From contig CAZKRB010000028.1 in the NCBI GenBank assembly GCA_964555065.1, positions 1-36,817 on the forward strand: 36,817 nt of DNA. The letters are read 5' to 3'. The position numbers and the translations under genes were made by a program. Positions 6,821 through 15,102 of the stretch are shown in pieces (positions within the stretch are counted from its first letter, which is position 1; each line of letters opens with the position of its first letter). This DNA is from Syntrophus sp964555065 (GTDB taxonomy: Bacteria > Desulfobacterota > Syntrophia > Syntrophales > Syntrophaceae). The notes under the pieces are model-generated. The model did no database searches and was not told the DNA's origin. It saw only the letters and a program-made list of their open reading frames with translations.

Positions 6821-7180
6821 ATGTCCAGGGTTAAAAGAAGCGTTACGGCGAAGAAGAAGAGGCGAAAGATTTTTAAGCTGGCAAAGGGATTTTTCGGCGC
6901 CAGGAGCCGATTGCTGCGGACAGCGACGGAAGCGGTCAACCGGGCGCTGAAGTATGCCTTCCGGGACCGGAGGGTGCGGAAGCGGGAGTTCCGTAAACTC
7001 TGGATTGCAAGGATCAATGCCGCCGCCCGCGCCCAGGGATTGACTTACAGTCGGCTCATCGACGGCCTTAAGAAGTCGCAGGTGGAAATCGACCGGAAAG
7101 TGTTGGCGGACATTGCCGTTAACGATCCGAAAGGATTTTCGGAGATCGTTCTTCTTGCAAAACGAGAGTCCCTTTCATGA
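6821..7180 (+). CDS. rplT: 50S ribosomal protein bL20
   Basis: 119 residues, basic. It starts SRVKRSVTAKKKRRKIFKLA and continues GFFGARSRLLRTATEAV and RRVRKREFRKLWIARINAA, the conserved bL20 helices. bL20 is an early 23S rRNA assembly protein and in several bacteria represses its own operon. Its TGA overlaps the pheS ATG by 4 nt (ATGA), coupling ribosomal-protein and synthetase translation. Confidence 0.97.
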   Translation: MSRVKRSVTAKKKRRKIFKLAKGFFGARSRLLRTATEAVNRALKYAFRDRRVRKREFRKLWIARINAAARAQGLTYSRLIDGLKKSQVEIDRKVLADIAVNDPKGFSEIVLLAKRESLS

Positions 7181-8193
7181 TCGAAGAGCTTGAGGACCTG
7201 CAGAAGAAAAGCGAAGGGGAAATAGCCGCCGCGCAAACGGAAGCCGAACTGGCGGCCGTCCGGGTTAAGTATCTGGGAAGAAAGGGGCTGCTCACCCAGT
7301 ACCTGCGCAATCTTGGCCAGTTGAGCATTGAGGAAAAGCAGATCCGCGGCAAGCGCGCCAATGAGCTCAAGGAGAGGCTGTCTTCAAGGTTTGAAGAGGC
7401 CCAGGCGGCTCTGACCGCTCTCAAAAAAGAGCGCGCCTTCCGGGAAGAAGCCATTGATGTCACCCTGCCCGGCAGGCGGGGCAATTGCGGCCATACCCAT
7501 CCGGTGACTCAGGTCCTGGAAGAAATCTGTGCGATCTTCTCCGGGATCGGTTTTGCCATCGTCGAAGGTCCTGAAATCGAGAAGGATTATTATAACTTCG
7601 AGGCTCTGAACATCCCCGAGGACCATCCCGCCAGAGACATGCAGGATACGTTTTATGTGGAAGAAAGCGTCGTTCTGCGGACCCACACTTCGCCCGTTCA
7701 AGTTCGAATCATGGAAAAGCAGGCCCCGCCGGTGAGGATCATTTCCCCTGGTCGGGTCTATCGCCCGGATTCCGACGTTTCTCATACTCCGATGTTTCAC
7801 CAGGTGGAAGGTCTTCTCGTTGACCGGGGGGTTACCTTCGGTGACCTGAAAGGCATTCTATCCGTTTTCCTGAAACAGATTTTTGGGGAAGAAACGGTGC
7901 TCCGTTTCCGACCCAGTTATTTCCCCTTTACCGAGCCCAGCGCGGAAGTGGATATCCAGTGCGTCATGTGCAGGGGGAAAGGCTGTCGGGTCTGTGGACA
8001 GAGCGGCTGGCTGGAAATACTCGGTTCGGGTATGGTTGATCCGGCGGTTTATGAAAATGTCGGTTATGATCCGGAGGAATTCTCCGGCTTTGCTTTCGGT
8101 CTGGGAGTGGAGCGGATCGCCATGCTCAAGTATGGGATCTCGGATATCCGGCTCTTCTACGAGAATGAAAGCCGGTTCTTACAGCAGTTTTAA
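7177..8193 (+). CDS. pheS: phenylalanyl-tRNA synthetase alpha subunit
   Basis: 338 residues. The N-terminal coiled coil (about 1-85) contacts tRNA-Phe. The class II catalytic core follows, with GPEIEKDYYNFEALNIPEDHPAR, motif 2 as RVYRPDSDVSHTPMFHQVEG, and motif 3 as GFAFGLGVERIAMLKYG. A Cys-containing insert CVMCRGKGCRVCGQSGW, common in PheS, is present. It forms the (alpha-beta)2 enzyme with PheT. It starts in a 4-nt overlap with rplT. Unusually, 226 nt of structured non-coding sequence separates it from pheT. Confidence 0.97.
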   Translation: MIEELEDLQKKSEGEIAAAQTEAELAAVRVKYLGRKGLLTQYLRNLGQLSIEEKQIRGKRANELKERLSSRFEEAQAALTALKKERAFREEAIDVTLPGRRGNCGHTHPVTQVLEEICAIFSGIGFAIVEGPEIEKDYYNFEALNIPEDHPARDMQDTFYVEESVVLRTHTSPVQVRIMEKQAPPVRIISPGRVYRPDSDVSHTPMFHQVEGLLVDRGVTFGDLKGILSVFLKQIFGEETVLRFRPSYFPFTEPSAEVDIQCVMCRGKGCRVCGQSGWLEILGSGMVDPAVYENVGYDPEEFSGFAFGLGVERIAMLKYGISDIRLFYENESRFLQQF

Positions 8194-8251
8194 AGGGCAT
8201 TCCGGTACGGCTGAATTTTCCTGAAAGAAGCGTAAAAATCAAAAAAGTGGC

Positions 8252-8363
8252 GGAAAGGTTTCCTTTCCCCTTACTCCTGATGAGAATGCACTGGACGAAG
8301 CGCCGATTCTGTTGAGATAAAACAGAATGGTCTGCCCCATCTCTGAAAACCCGGCCAAGCCGG
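8252..8363 (+). promoter_or_regulatory. three tandem hairpins in the pheS-pheT spacer
   Basis: Three perfect stem-loops sit in the 226-nt gap. The first is GGAAAGG/CCTTTCC with a TTT loop (8252-8268). The second is ATTCTGTT/AACAGAAT with a 7-nt loop (8306-8328). The third is CCGGC/GCCGG with a CAA loop (8351-8363). None ends in a T-tract and no T-box motif is seen. They may control pheT expression or stabilise a processed end. Function is unknown. Confidence 0.5.
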
Positions 8364-8419
8364 CGTGATGCAGCCATTGCCATGCAGGGTCATCGGAACA
8401 TCCGTAGTGAAAGGTTGCT

Positions 8420-10834
8420 ATGCAGGTTAGTTTGAGATGGCTAAAAGATTATGTGGATATTGATCTGACACCCGCCGAGATTGCGGACCTCCTGACCATG
8501 ACGGGCCTCGAAGTCGATGCGGTCCGGGAGGTCGGCCCTCCCTTTACCAATGTCGTCGTCGCCAAAATACTCTCCCTTCGCCCCCATCCCAATGCGGATA
8601 AGCTTTCCCTCTGCGAGGTTACGACCGGTGAGGAAACCCTTCCGGTCGTCTGTGGGGCGCCGAACATCCAAGCCGGAGATGTCGTTCCCCTGGCCAAGGT
8701 GGGGGCTACGATCCCAGGCGGGTATACCATCAAGCGATCCAAGATCCGCGGGGAGCTTTCGCTGGGCATGCTATGCTCCGAAGAAGAACTGGGCATCGGG
8801 GAGGATACGACGGGAATTCTGATTCTTCCCTCCGATCTGCCCCTGGGGGCGGATCTTGCGGATGCCCTGGACCTTAACGACACGGCCTTTGACATCGGGA
8901 TTACCCCCAACCGTTCCGATTGTCTTTCCATGATCGGCGTTGCCCGGGAGATCGCCTCTCTGACCGGGAAAACGCTCCGCCTGCCGGAAATCCAAGTCAC
9001 CGAGGGAGAGGAGGAGATCGGAACGCTGTCTTCCGTAACCATCCACGACTCCGATCTCTGCCCCCACTATTCGGCGCGCATGATCCGCAACGTCACCGCA
9101 GCCCCCTCGCCCAGGTGGATGCGCCTGCGCCTCGAGGCCGTTGGTCTGCGCTCTATCAGCAACATTGTCGATGTGACGAACTTCGTCATGATGGAATTGG
9201 GACAACCTCTTCACGCCTTCGATTTCCGCTTCCTGGAGGAGGGCAGGATCGTCGTGCGGCGCTCCGCCCAGGGAGAGCGGTTCGTTTCACTCGATGAAAA
9301 GGAGCGCATCCTGAAGGCGAACACCTTGATGATCTGTGACGGCGTCAAACCCGTCGCTATCGCCGGAATCATGGGGGGATTGAACTCCGAAATCAAGCCG
9401 GATACCCGGGATATTCTTCTGGAAAGCGCTTACTTTACGCCCGCGGCCATCAGACGCTCCGCGCGGGATCTCGGCATGAGCACGGATGCGGCCTTCCGTT
9501 TCGAACGGGGGATCGATCCCGAAGGCGTCCTGCGGGCATTGGACCGGGCCGCCCAGTTGATTGCGGAACTGTCCGGAGGGATCGTCTGTAAGGGGCGGAT
9601 CGATGAACACCCGCAGCCGGTGCCGGCGGTTGAGGAAATACTCCTGCGCTGCCGGAAGGTCAATGCGCTGCTGGGAACGGAGATCGGCGCTGAGGAGATG
9701 GTTGAAATCCTGAAAAGCCTGGGAATGGAGATTAGGACCATTGAAGGCGCGGAGGGCGAATATCGCGTCAAGCCCCCGTCCTTCAGGATGGATATTTCCC
9801 GTGAAGTGGATCTGGCGGAGGAAATTGCCAGAATTTACGGCTACAGCAAGGTGCCCGTTACCCTTCCCATGGGGAGGATGGCGCCGGTCCAGCAGAATCG
9901 CAAGCGCGTCCTTGAGGATCGGATGCGTCGCGCCTTGACGGGATCCGGATTTTCCGAAGTTATTACCTACAGTTTTATCTCTCCCGGGGCGGCGGATATC
10001 TTACAGTTGGAGGCCGGCGACGAACGGAGAAAAGGGGTCCGAATCTTAAACCCCCTGACGGAAGATTCGTCGGTGATGCGGACGACCCTGAGTTATAGTC
10101 TCCTGAAGGTGGCCCAGGAAAATGCCAATGCCGGGGGATACAACCTGAAGCTTTTCGAATTCGGAAAGAGTTTCTTCCCGGGCCATGCCGGGGAATTACC
10201 GCGGGAGAGAAAACAACTGGCCTGCCTGATGACCGGACTGAGGGATCGGGAGTTGTGGTCCGCAGGCGAATCGATGGTGGATTTTTATGATCTCAAGGGT
10301 TGCTTAGAGGGGCTTGCCGCCGCTTTGAAGCTCAGCGGAATTCAGTATCGCGCCGATAAATGTCAGCCCTTTCTCCATCCGGGGAGGTCTTGTGGAATTT
10401 CCCTGGGGGAAAAATCGGTCGGCTATCTGGGGGAGGTGCACCCGGACGTCCTTTCCCGACTGGATCTGAAGAATCGTGCCCTGATTCTTGAACTGGATCT
10501 GGATGTCCTTGTCGACTGCTTTTCGGACGCCGTTACTTTCAGGGAGTTTTCAAGATATCCTGAGAGTTCGAGGGATGTCGCTTTTGTCATCTCGAAGGAG
10601 GTGGAGTCCGCTGCAATGCTGGATATTGCCCTGGCTTCCGCTGAAGAATTGCTTGAAAATGTCTGTGTTTTTGATGTATATGCCGGAGCTGGCGTACCTG
10701 AAGGGAAGAAAAGTCTGGGGTTGCGGTTCACGTACCGGTCCAGTTCGACGACGTTAACGGATGAAGTGGTTAATCGGGTTCACGCAAAGATTGTCCAGCG
10801 CATCATCGACCAGTCAATGGCGCAAGTCAGATAA
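8420..10834 (+). CDS. pheT: phenylalanyl-tRNA synthetase beta subunit
   Basis: 804 residues, full length for bacterial PheT. Domains in order are: N-terminal segment MQVSLRWLKDYVDIDLTPAE; EMAP-type tRNA-binding domain (about 40-150) with HPNADKLSLCEV; B3/B4 editing domain including GQPLHAFDFRFL; B5 domain; catalytic-like core; and a C-terminal FDX-ACB anticodon-binding domain beginning FREFSRYPESSRDVAF. It provides tRNA-Phe recognition and editing of Tyr-tRNA-Phe in the PheST tetramer. GTGAAAGG lies upstream of the ATG. ihfA follows after 39 nt. Confidence 0.97.
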   Translation: MQVSLRWLKDYVDIDLTPAEIADLLTMTGLEVDAVREVGPPFTNVVVAKILSLRPHPNADKLSLCEVTTGEETLPVVCGAPNIQAGDVVPLAKVGATIPGGYTIKRSKIRGELSLGMLCSEEELGIGEDTTGILILPSDLPLGADLADALDLNDTAFDIGITPNRSDCLSMIGVAREIASLTGKTLRLPEIQVTEGEEEIGTLSSVTIHDSDLCPHYSARMIRNVTAAPSPRWMRLRLEAVGLRSISNIVDVTNFVMMELGQPLHAFDFRFLEEGRIVVRRSAQGERFVSLDEKERILKANTLMICDGVKPVAIAGIMGGLNSEIKPDTRDILLESAYFTPAAIRRSARDLGMSTDAAFRFERGIDPEGVLRALDRAAQLIAELSGGIVCKGRIDEHPQPVPAVEEILLRCRKVNALLGTEIGAEEMVEILKSLGMEIRTIEGAEGEYRVKPPSFRMDISREVDLAEEIARIYGYSKVPVTLPMGRMAPVQQNRKRVLEDRMRRALTGSGFSEVITYSFISPGAADILQLEAGDERRKGVRILNPLTEDSSVMRTTLSYSLLKVAQENANAGGYNLKLFEFGKSFFPGHAGELPRERKQLACLMTGLRDRELWSAGESMVDFYDLKGCLEGLAAALKLSGIQYRADKCQPFLHPGRSCGISLGEKSVGYLGEVHPDVLSRLDLKNRALILELDLDVLVDCFSDAVTFREFSRYPESSRDVAFVISKEVESAAMLDIALASAEELLENVCVFDVYAGAGVPEGKKSLGLRFTYRSSSTTLTDEVVNRVHAKIVQRIIDQSMAQVR

Positions 10835-10873
10835 GAGAGCAAGGACAACGGTTCGATTCTCAGGAGGACTAAA

Positions 10874-11149
10874 ATGACGAAGATCGATATTATTCAAAAC
10901 GTATATGAAAAATTGGGGTTTTCAAAAAAGGATTCAGCCCGGATCGTGGAATCCGTTTTTGATATCATCAAAGACAGTCTGGGGCAGGGTGAAAAGATAA
11001 AGATCTCCGGCTTCGGGAATTTTATTGTCAAGGAAAAGAAATCCCGGAGAGGAAGAAATCCGCAGACGGGGGATGAAATTTCCATTTCCGCGCGCAAGGT
11101 TCTGACGTTTAAATCCAGTCAGGTCCTAAGAAAAGCATTGAACGAATAA
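10874..11149 (+). CDS. ihfA: integration host factor alpha subunit
   Basis: 91 residues, HU/IHF family. The dimerisation helices (KIDIIQNVYEKLGFSKKDSARIV) precede the DNA-binding beta arm, which carries the RRGRNPQTGDEI signature and the intercalating-proline motif NP. The body GFGNFIVKEKKSRRGRNP and the ending VLRKALNE match IhfA better than HU. IHF bends DNA sharply at promoters and recombination sites. The position downstream of pheT is the classic ihfA location. CAGGAGGACTAAA precedes the ATG. Confidence 0.93.
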   Translation: MTKIDIIQNVYEKLGFSKKDSARIVESVFDIIKDSLGQGEKIKISGFGNFIVKEKKSRRGRNPQTGDEISISARKVLTFKSSQVLRKALNE

Positions 11150-11192
11150 TCCTGCCAGTCTTCAGACTCAGACTTTCACCTGAAGCTCTTCA

Positions 11193-11222
11193 GTCATGCC
11201 CGATATTGAACGGGAGCATGAC
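11193..11222 (+). other. bulged hairpin between ihfA and merR-type gene
   Basis: GTCATGCCCG (11193-11202) pairs with CGGG plus CATGAC (11211-11222), leaving a 2-nt AG bulge and an 8-nt loop. It lies 44 nt after the ihfA stop. A TTTTATTT stretch occurs about 16 nt further on, so weak termination or attenuation is possible. Confidence 0.35.
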
Positions 11223-11292
11223 TCCGGAACCGGTAAGCGTTTTATTTCATTGGACTCTATTCCAGGGACGGAGAATCGGGCGTCGAAGGGTC

Positions 11293-11646
11293 ATGGATGA
11301 GGTCATTCCCCCCGGGAAAGCGTATTTCCGCATCAGCGAGGTCAGCGGAATTCTGGGGGTTGCACCCTATGTCATCCGCTTCTGGGAAACGGAATTTCAA
11401 TCGGTCCAACCAACCCGGACCCAATCGGGTCAGAGATTATACAGGCGGAAGGACCTCCAAGAACTGCTGACGATCAAGACTCTCCTTTATGAGGAGTTCT
11501 ACACCCTCAAGGGAGCCAGAAGGCAGCTTCTTCTGCGTAAAGCGAGCACACCGGCGGATTGCCGGCAAAGCACCCTCCAGAAGCTGGAAGCAGTGAAGAA
11601 AGGCCTGTTGCAGATTCGGGAACTGCTGAAAGCGGGGGGGCGATAA
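11293..11646 (+). CDS. MerR-family transcriptional regulator
   Basis: 117 residues from the ATG at 11293, which has AAGGG upstream. In-frame starts at 11206 (TTG) and 11218 (ATG) would add atypical residues. The N-terminal winged helix-turn-helix is clear: FRISEVSGILGVAPYVIRFW, then ETEF, QSGQRLYRRKDLQELLTIK. A short C-terminal dimerisation helix follows and there is no metal-binding Cys or long ligand domain. This small type of MerR regulator regularly follows ihfA in deltaproteobacteria, suggesting a housekeeping role; the target and signal are unknown. Confidence 0.88.
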   Translation: MDEVIPPGKAYFRISEVSGILGVAPYVIRFWETEFQSVQPTRTQSGQRLYRRKDLQELLTIKTLLYEEFYTLKGARRQLLLRKASTPADCRQSTLQKLEAVKKGLLQIRELLKAGGR

Positions 11647-11682
11647 AGCCGTCTAACCCGGTGGGATTGAAACGGCTCTATC
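11642..11682. terminator. bidirectional terminator-like inverted repeat
   Basis: GATAAAGCCGT (11642-11652) and ACGGCTCTATC (11672-11682) pair over 11 bp with one mismatch, between two convergent genes and overlapping the regulator's stop codon. Read on the minus strand the stem is followed by TTTATC, a weak U-rich tail. Confidence 0.45.
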
Positions 11683-11729
11683 GGAGTGCGGGGGGCCACG
11701 ACGTTTCTCCCGTTGCCGGCGAGCTGAGC

Positions 11730-12011
11730 TTATTTCTTCTTGGAAGCCCGTTTGGATGCCTTCAGCGGGTTAATCGCCTGTACTTCCTTAATCTCCAACT
11801 TGACGTGTGATGCGCTCGGGCACTTGCCTTTGAGCCATTTGACGGCCGGTTCGGGATAAAGCTTGCAATACTGTCCCGCTTCAAATTCGACAATTTTATT
11901 GCAGCCGATGCAATTGTCTTGAATCGGATGGCAGGCTCCGCCTTCGTAGCTGCAGCCCTTTTTCGTCATGAAACCGCATTCGGTTCCCATCTTAATGGTT
12001 TGACAAAGCAT
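11730..12011 (-). CDS. PxxKW family cysteine-rich protein
   Basis: 93 residues with eight cysteines, seven of them within residues 12-50 (CGF, GCSYEGGACHP, NCIGCNKI, YCKLYP), plus one in KGKCPSA. The PAVKW sequence after YCKLYPE is the PxxKW hallmark. The C-terminus is Lys-rich (KASKRASKKK). The cysteine pattern suggests a metal or Fe-S cluster site. The family is small, found from memory mainly in anaerobic deltaproteobacteria, and has no known function. GAGG lies about 8 nt before the ATG. It is divergent from the PTS operon and convergent with the MerR-type gene. It has no signal peptide, so it is probably cytoplasmic. Confidence 0.88.
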   Translation of the reverse strand: MLCQTIKMGTECGFMTKKGCSYEGGACHPIQDNCIGCNKIVEFEAGQYCKLYPEPAVKWLKGKCPSASHVKLEIKEVQAINPLKASKRASKKK

Positions 12012-12047
12012 GTGAGTAACCTCTTTATTTTTAATATAAACCGGGTG

Positions 12048-12076
12048 TTACTAACAAAACAAAAGCAACGTGTCAA
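12048..12076 (-). promoter_or_regulatory. sigma-70 promoter for the PxxKW gene
   Basis: On the minus strand, TTGACA (12076-12071) and TAGTAA (12053-12048) are spaced by 17 bp, about 40 nt before the start codon. AGTAAC at 12015-12020 and GTTACT at 12047-12052 form a spaced inverted repeat overlapping the -10. Confidence 0.6.
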
Positions 12077-12137
12077 GGAAAACTTATCCGAAATCCTTCC
12101 CCCGAGAAAACATGGGGCGAAGCCGGGAGGGAATGAA

Positions 12138-12166
12138 TTGACTTCAGGTCATTTTCATGCTATGCA
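12138..12166 (+). promoter_or_regulatory. sigma-70 promoter for the EIID-ptsH-ptsI operon
   Basis: TTGACT (12138-12143), 17 bp, then TATGCA (12161-12166), about 28 nt before the EIID start. A good match to consensus, and divergent from the PxxKW promoter. Confidence 0.5.
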
Positions 12167-12193
12167 ACTTTGCTTCCTTGGTAAGGGATTTTA

Positions 12194-12937
12194 ATGAACG
12201 CTTCCCTTTTGCAATCTATATTTTTGCGGTCTCTCTTGATTCATGCATCCCTGAATTTCTGGAGGATGCAGAATCTTGGATTCGTCTATGCACTGACTCC
12301 GCTCATCCGATCGGTTGATAAAGATCAAAGGCGCATGCAGGTCCTGCTTTCACGGCACATGGGTTTCTTTAACAGCCATCCTTATATGGCCTCTTCCATT
12401 CTGGGATCGGTCGTTCGAATGGAAGAGGAGTATCTGAAAGACGAGAAGTCCCTTTCCCGTGAAGACGCCCTTACCCTGAAAAACACCCTGAGTGGCCCGT
12501 ACGCGGCCATAGGAGATTCATTCTTCTGGGGAGCCTATCGTCCCCTGTCAGCCCTTGCAGGAGTCCTCTTTGCCGTGAAGGAATGTCCGGCCGCGCCCCT
12601 CCTTACGTTTCTTTTTTATAACACCGTCCATCTCTGGATCCGGTGGAAAGGATTTGCCGAGGGCTACCGTTTGGGAAGGCAGGGAATCGAGTTTATCCGG
12701 CGCCTCGATCTGCCTGGAAAGACAGGCAGAATCCGCTGGGTATCCTTATCCACACTGGCCCTGCTGGCCGCACTGTTCTCTGCCCGGGAGAATTTGGCCC
12801 TTTCCGGGGGATGGATGGTGATGGAAACCGGAGGCCTGCTGTGCATCCTGTTATGCTTCTGGGGCATCAAAAAGGGCATTCCTCCCATTTCCATTCTGTA
12901 TGGGGCCGTGATGCTCTTTTTTCTTTTGGTCCATTAA
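12194..12937 (+). CDS. PTS mannose/fructose/sorbose-family EIID component
   Basis: 247 residues. The N-terminal part has the EIID signatures LLIHASLNFWRMQNLGFVYAL, the FFNSHPYMASSILGSV segment and SGPYAAIGDSFFWGAYRPL. Hydrophobic segments lie in the C-terminal half. EIID normally acts with EIIC as the membrane part of a mannose-type permease, fed by IIA and IIB. Here it is followed after one base by HPr and then EI, while IIA, IIB and IIC are absent nearby. In deltaproteobacteria such sets are often thought to be regulatory rather than sugar-transporting. AAGGG precedes the ATG. Confidence 0.9.
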   Translation: MNASLLQSIFLRSLLIHASLNFWRMQNLGFVYALTPLIRSVDKDQRRMQVLLSRHMGFFNSHPYMASSILGSVVRMEEEYLKDEKSLSREDALTLKNTLSGPYAAIGDSFFWGAYRPLSALAGVLFAVKECPAAPLLTFLFYNTVHLWIRWKGFAEGYRLGRQGIEFIRRLDLPGKTGRIRWVSLSTLALLAALFSARENLALSGGWMVMETGGLLCILLCFWGIKKGIPPISILYGAVMLFFLLVH

Positions 12938-12938
12938 C

Positions 12939-13208
12939 GTGAAAGTAATCCGGACATTCGAACTGAAAAATAAACTTGGCCTTCACGCCCGCGTGGCGGC
13001 AAAACTTGTGACCGTTTCCCGGGGATTCAAATCCAGGATTTTTCTGGAGAGAGACGGTCGGGAAGTCAACGGAAAAAGCCTCCTGGGCATCCTCACGCTG
13101 GCCTGCCCCCAGGGAAGCCGGGTAACGGTCAGGGCGGAGGGCATCGATGCCGAGCAGGCCATCGAAAACCTGGAGCAGCTGTTTGAGACGAAGTTTGGTG
13201 AAACATGA
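12939..13208 (+). CDS. ptsH: phosphocarrier protein HPr
   Basis: 89 residues from a GTG start, one base after the EIID stop. LGLHARVAAKLV holds the phosphorylated His16 (His15 of the family). NGKSLLGILTLACPQGS holds Ser47, aligned with the HPr-kinase site Ser46. HPr passes phosphate from EI to EIIA proteins. Presence of the regulatory Ser suggests HPr kinase control if hprK exists elsewhere. It overlaps ptsI by 4 nt. Confidence 0.95.
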   Translation: MKVIRTFELKNKLGLHARVAAKLVTVSRGFKSRIFLERDGREVNGKSLLGILTLACPQGSRVTVRAEGIDAEQAIENLEQLFETKFGET

Positions 13209-14989
13209 ATGCGGCAGATGACGTCAAAAAAACATACGTGCTGAAGGGGGTTGGTGTTTCACCGGGAATTGCCTCGGGAAAGGCGTTTTTATTCGATCCT
13301 CTGGGGAGTGAAGTCTCCTTCTACAAACTAAGCGATCCAGACCTCGTTCCCCAGGAAATCCGACGTTTCAGGACCGCCCTGCGGGAATCGGAAAAGCAGC
13401 TCCGGGAAATCAAAAACGGACTGAAGGGAGCTATCGGGGCGGAACCCCTGTATATCATCGACGTCCATCTGATGCTGCTGCGGGATAAGGCGTTTATCCG
13501 GAACACCGTTGAGTCGATCCGGAAGTCCGGTGTCAATGCCGAATGGGCGATCCGGATGACCATGGAGAGGTATCGCGAACTGTTCGACCGCGTGGAGGAT
13601 GAGTATATCCGCAGCCGTTTCAGTGACATTCAATATGTGGGAAAGCGGATCCTTCGCAATCTTGCGGGGGAAAACAGGGCGCCTTTCGCGGACATCAGTG
13701 AAGCGGTTATTGTGGTGGCTTCCGACCTCTCCCCCGCCGATACCGTCCAGATGATGGTCCATAAGGTCCTGGGCTTCGCTACGGATATGGGCGGCAAAAC
13801 CTCACACACCGCCATTGTCGCCCGGTCGATTGAGATTCCGGCGGTCGTGGGGTTGAAGAACGTCACCCGTGTCGTCAGAACCAATGATGACCTGATTATT
13901 GATGGAACATCGGGATTGATTATCGTCAATCCCGATCCTGAGGTCACCCGGCGTTATCAGGAAAAGAAGCGGGACTATGAAACCATTCAGGAAGATTTTT
14001 TAAAATACGCCCATCTTCCGGCCGTAACCAAGGATTCCTTCCGAGTCGGTATCGGATGCAACATCGAATTCATTGAGGAAATTCCTTCGGCGGTTCTCCA
14101 TGGCGCGGAAGGAATCGGCCTGTATCGAACGGAATTCATCTATATCAACCGGGATCATCTGCCTACGGAGGAGGAGCATTTCGCTCACTATCGTCAAGTG
14201 GTGGGGATCGAAGGACTGGGCTGGTCGACCATTCGCACCTTCGATCTGGGGGGAGACAAATTCACCTCCGATCCCAAATTGGCAAAAGAAATGAACCCGC
14301 AGCTCGGATTGAGGGCTATTCGCTTCTGTCTGAAGGAGGTGGAACAGTTCAAGCTGCAGTTGCGCGCCATCATCCGCGCCAGCGCTTACGGCAAGGTGCG
14401 GATCATGTTTCCCATGATTTCCGGGATTGAGGAGATCCGGGAAGCCAAGCGCATCTTCAATGACGTCATGAGGGACCTGATTGAAGAAGAGGCGCCTGTC
14501 GGCCGCGATATCGAAATCGGGGTCATGGTTGAAGTGCCGTCCGCGGGCATTGTCGCGGAGGAGCTGGCAAAGGAGGTGGATTTTTTCAGCATCGGAACCA
14601 ATGACCTCATCCAGTATGTTCTGGCCATTGACCGCATCAATGAACGGGTGGGCTACCTCTACGAGCCGCTCCACCCGGCCGTCCTGAGACTGATCCGGCA
14701 TATTGTCCAAGCCGGCCACCGGAACGGCATCCGGGTGGCAATGTGCGGCGAGATGGCTGGAGACCCCCTCTATGCCCTGATTCTTCTAGGCCTGGAGTTG
14801 GATGAACTGAGCATGAATCCGCTGGGGATTCCCCGCATGAAAAAAATCATCCAGAATTCCACCGTGGAGGAATCCCGCGTGCTGCTGGATAAAGTCCTCC
14901 CCCTCCATTCCGCGACGGAAGTGCGCGATTATGTCGAGCACTACATGAGGCAGCGTTTTCCGGAAGACTTTCCCGGAATCGGGCAATAA
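13205..14989 (+). CDS. ptsI: phosphoenolpyruvate--protein phosphotransferase (Enzyme I)
   Basis: 594 residues, standard EI length without an N-terminal GAF domain, so ordinary EI rather than PtsP. The N-domain starts VLKGVGVSPGIASGKAF. The phospho-His is His201 in GGKTSHTAIVARS. The PEP-binding barrel carries GLYRTEFIYI, TFDLGGDK, NPQLGLRAIRF, SIGTNDLIQYVLA and the catalytic Cys514 in MCGEMAGDP. EI takes phosphate from PEP and gives it to HPr. It is the last gene of the EIID-HPr-EI operon and is followed by convergent terminators. Confidence 0.96.
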   Translation: MNAADDVKKTYVLKGVGVSPGIASGKAFLFDPLGSEVSFYKLSDPDLVPQEIRRFRTALRESEKQLREIKNGLKGAIGAEPLYIIDVHLMLLRDKAFIRNTVESIRKSGVNAEWAIRMTMERYRELFDRVEDEYIRSRFSDIQYVGKRILRNLAGENRAPFADISEAVIVVASDLSPADTVQMMVHKVLGFATDMGGKTSHTAIVARSIEIPAVVGLKNVTRVVRTNDDLIIDGTSGLIIVNPDPEVTRRYQEKKRDYETIQEDFLKYAHLPAVTKDSFRVGIGCNIEFIEEIPSAVLHGAEGIGLYRTEFIYINRDHLPTEEEHFAHYRQVVGIEGLGWSTIRTFDLGGDKFTSDPKLAKEMNPQLGLRAIRFCLKEVEQFKLQLRAIIRASAYGKVRIMFPMISGIEEIREAKRIFNDVMRDLIEEEAPVGRDIEIGVMVEVPSAGIVAEELAKEVDFFSIGTNDLIQYVLAIDRINERVGYLYEPLHPAVLRLIRHIVQAGHRNGIRVAMCGEMAGDPLYALILLGLELDELSMNPLGIPRMKKIIQNSTVEESRVLLDKVLPLHSATEVRDYVEHYMRQRFPEDFPGIGQ

Positions 14990-15022
14990 AAACCGGCAGA
15001 CTTGCTTCAAGAAGATCTGCCG
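14988..15022 (-). terminator. intrinsic terminator for the leftward 115-residue protein gene
   Basis: CGGCAGA and TCTGCCG (14994-15000 and 15016-15022) form a perfect 7-bp stem with a 15-nt loop. On the minus strand this is followed by G and five T residues. It overlaps the ptsI stop codon. Confidence 0.65.
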
Positions 15023-15046
15023 TTGCGACCGCTGACGAACCGCGAT

Positions 15047-15080
15047 CCCTTCCGTAATGGGGAAGGGACGTGTTGTTTTC
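15047..15080 (+). terminator. probable terminator for the PTS operon
   Basis: CCCTTCC (15047-15053) and GGAAGGG (15061-15067) pair around a 7-nt loop. A T-rich tail (TGTTGTTTT) begins 3 nt after the stem. It lies between the convergent ptsI and the leftward small gene. Confidence 0.5.
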
Positions 15081-15102
15081 CATCTGTGAGTGCCGCGACG
15101 GG

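Noticed and set aside
8280..8315. Short leader peptide (11 codons) in the pheS-pheT gap
   Set aside because: It contains only one Phe codon and no ribosome site, so it does not resemble a Phe attenuator peptide.
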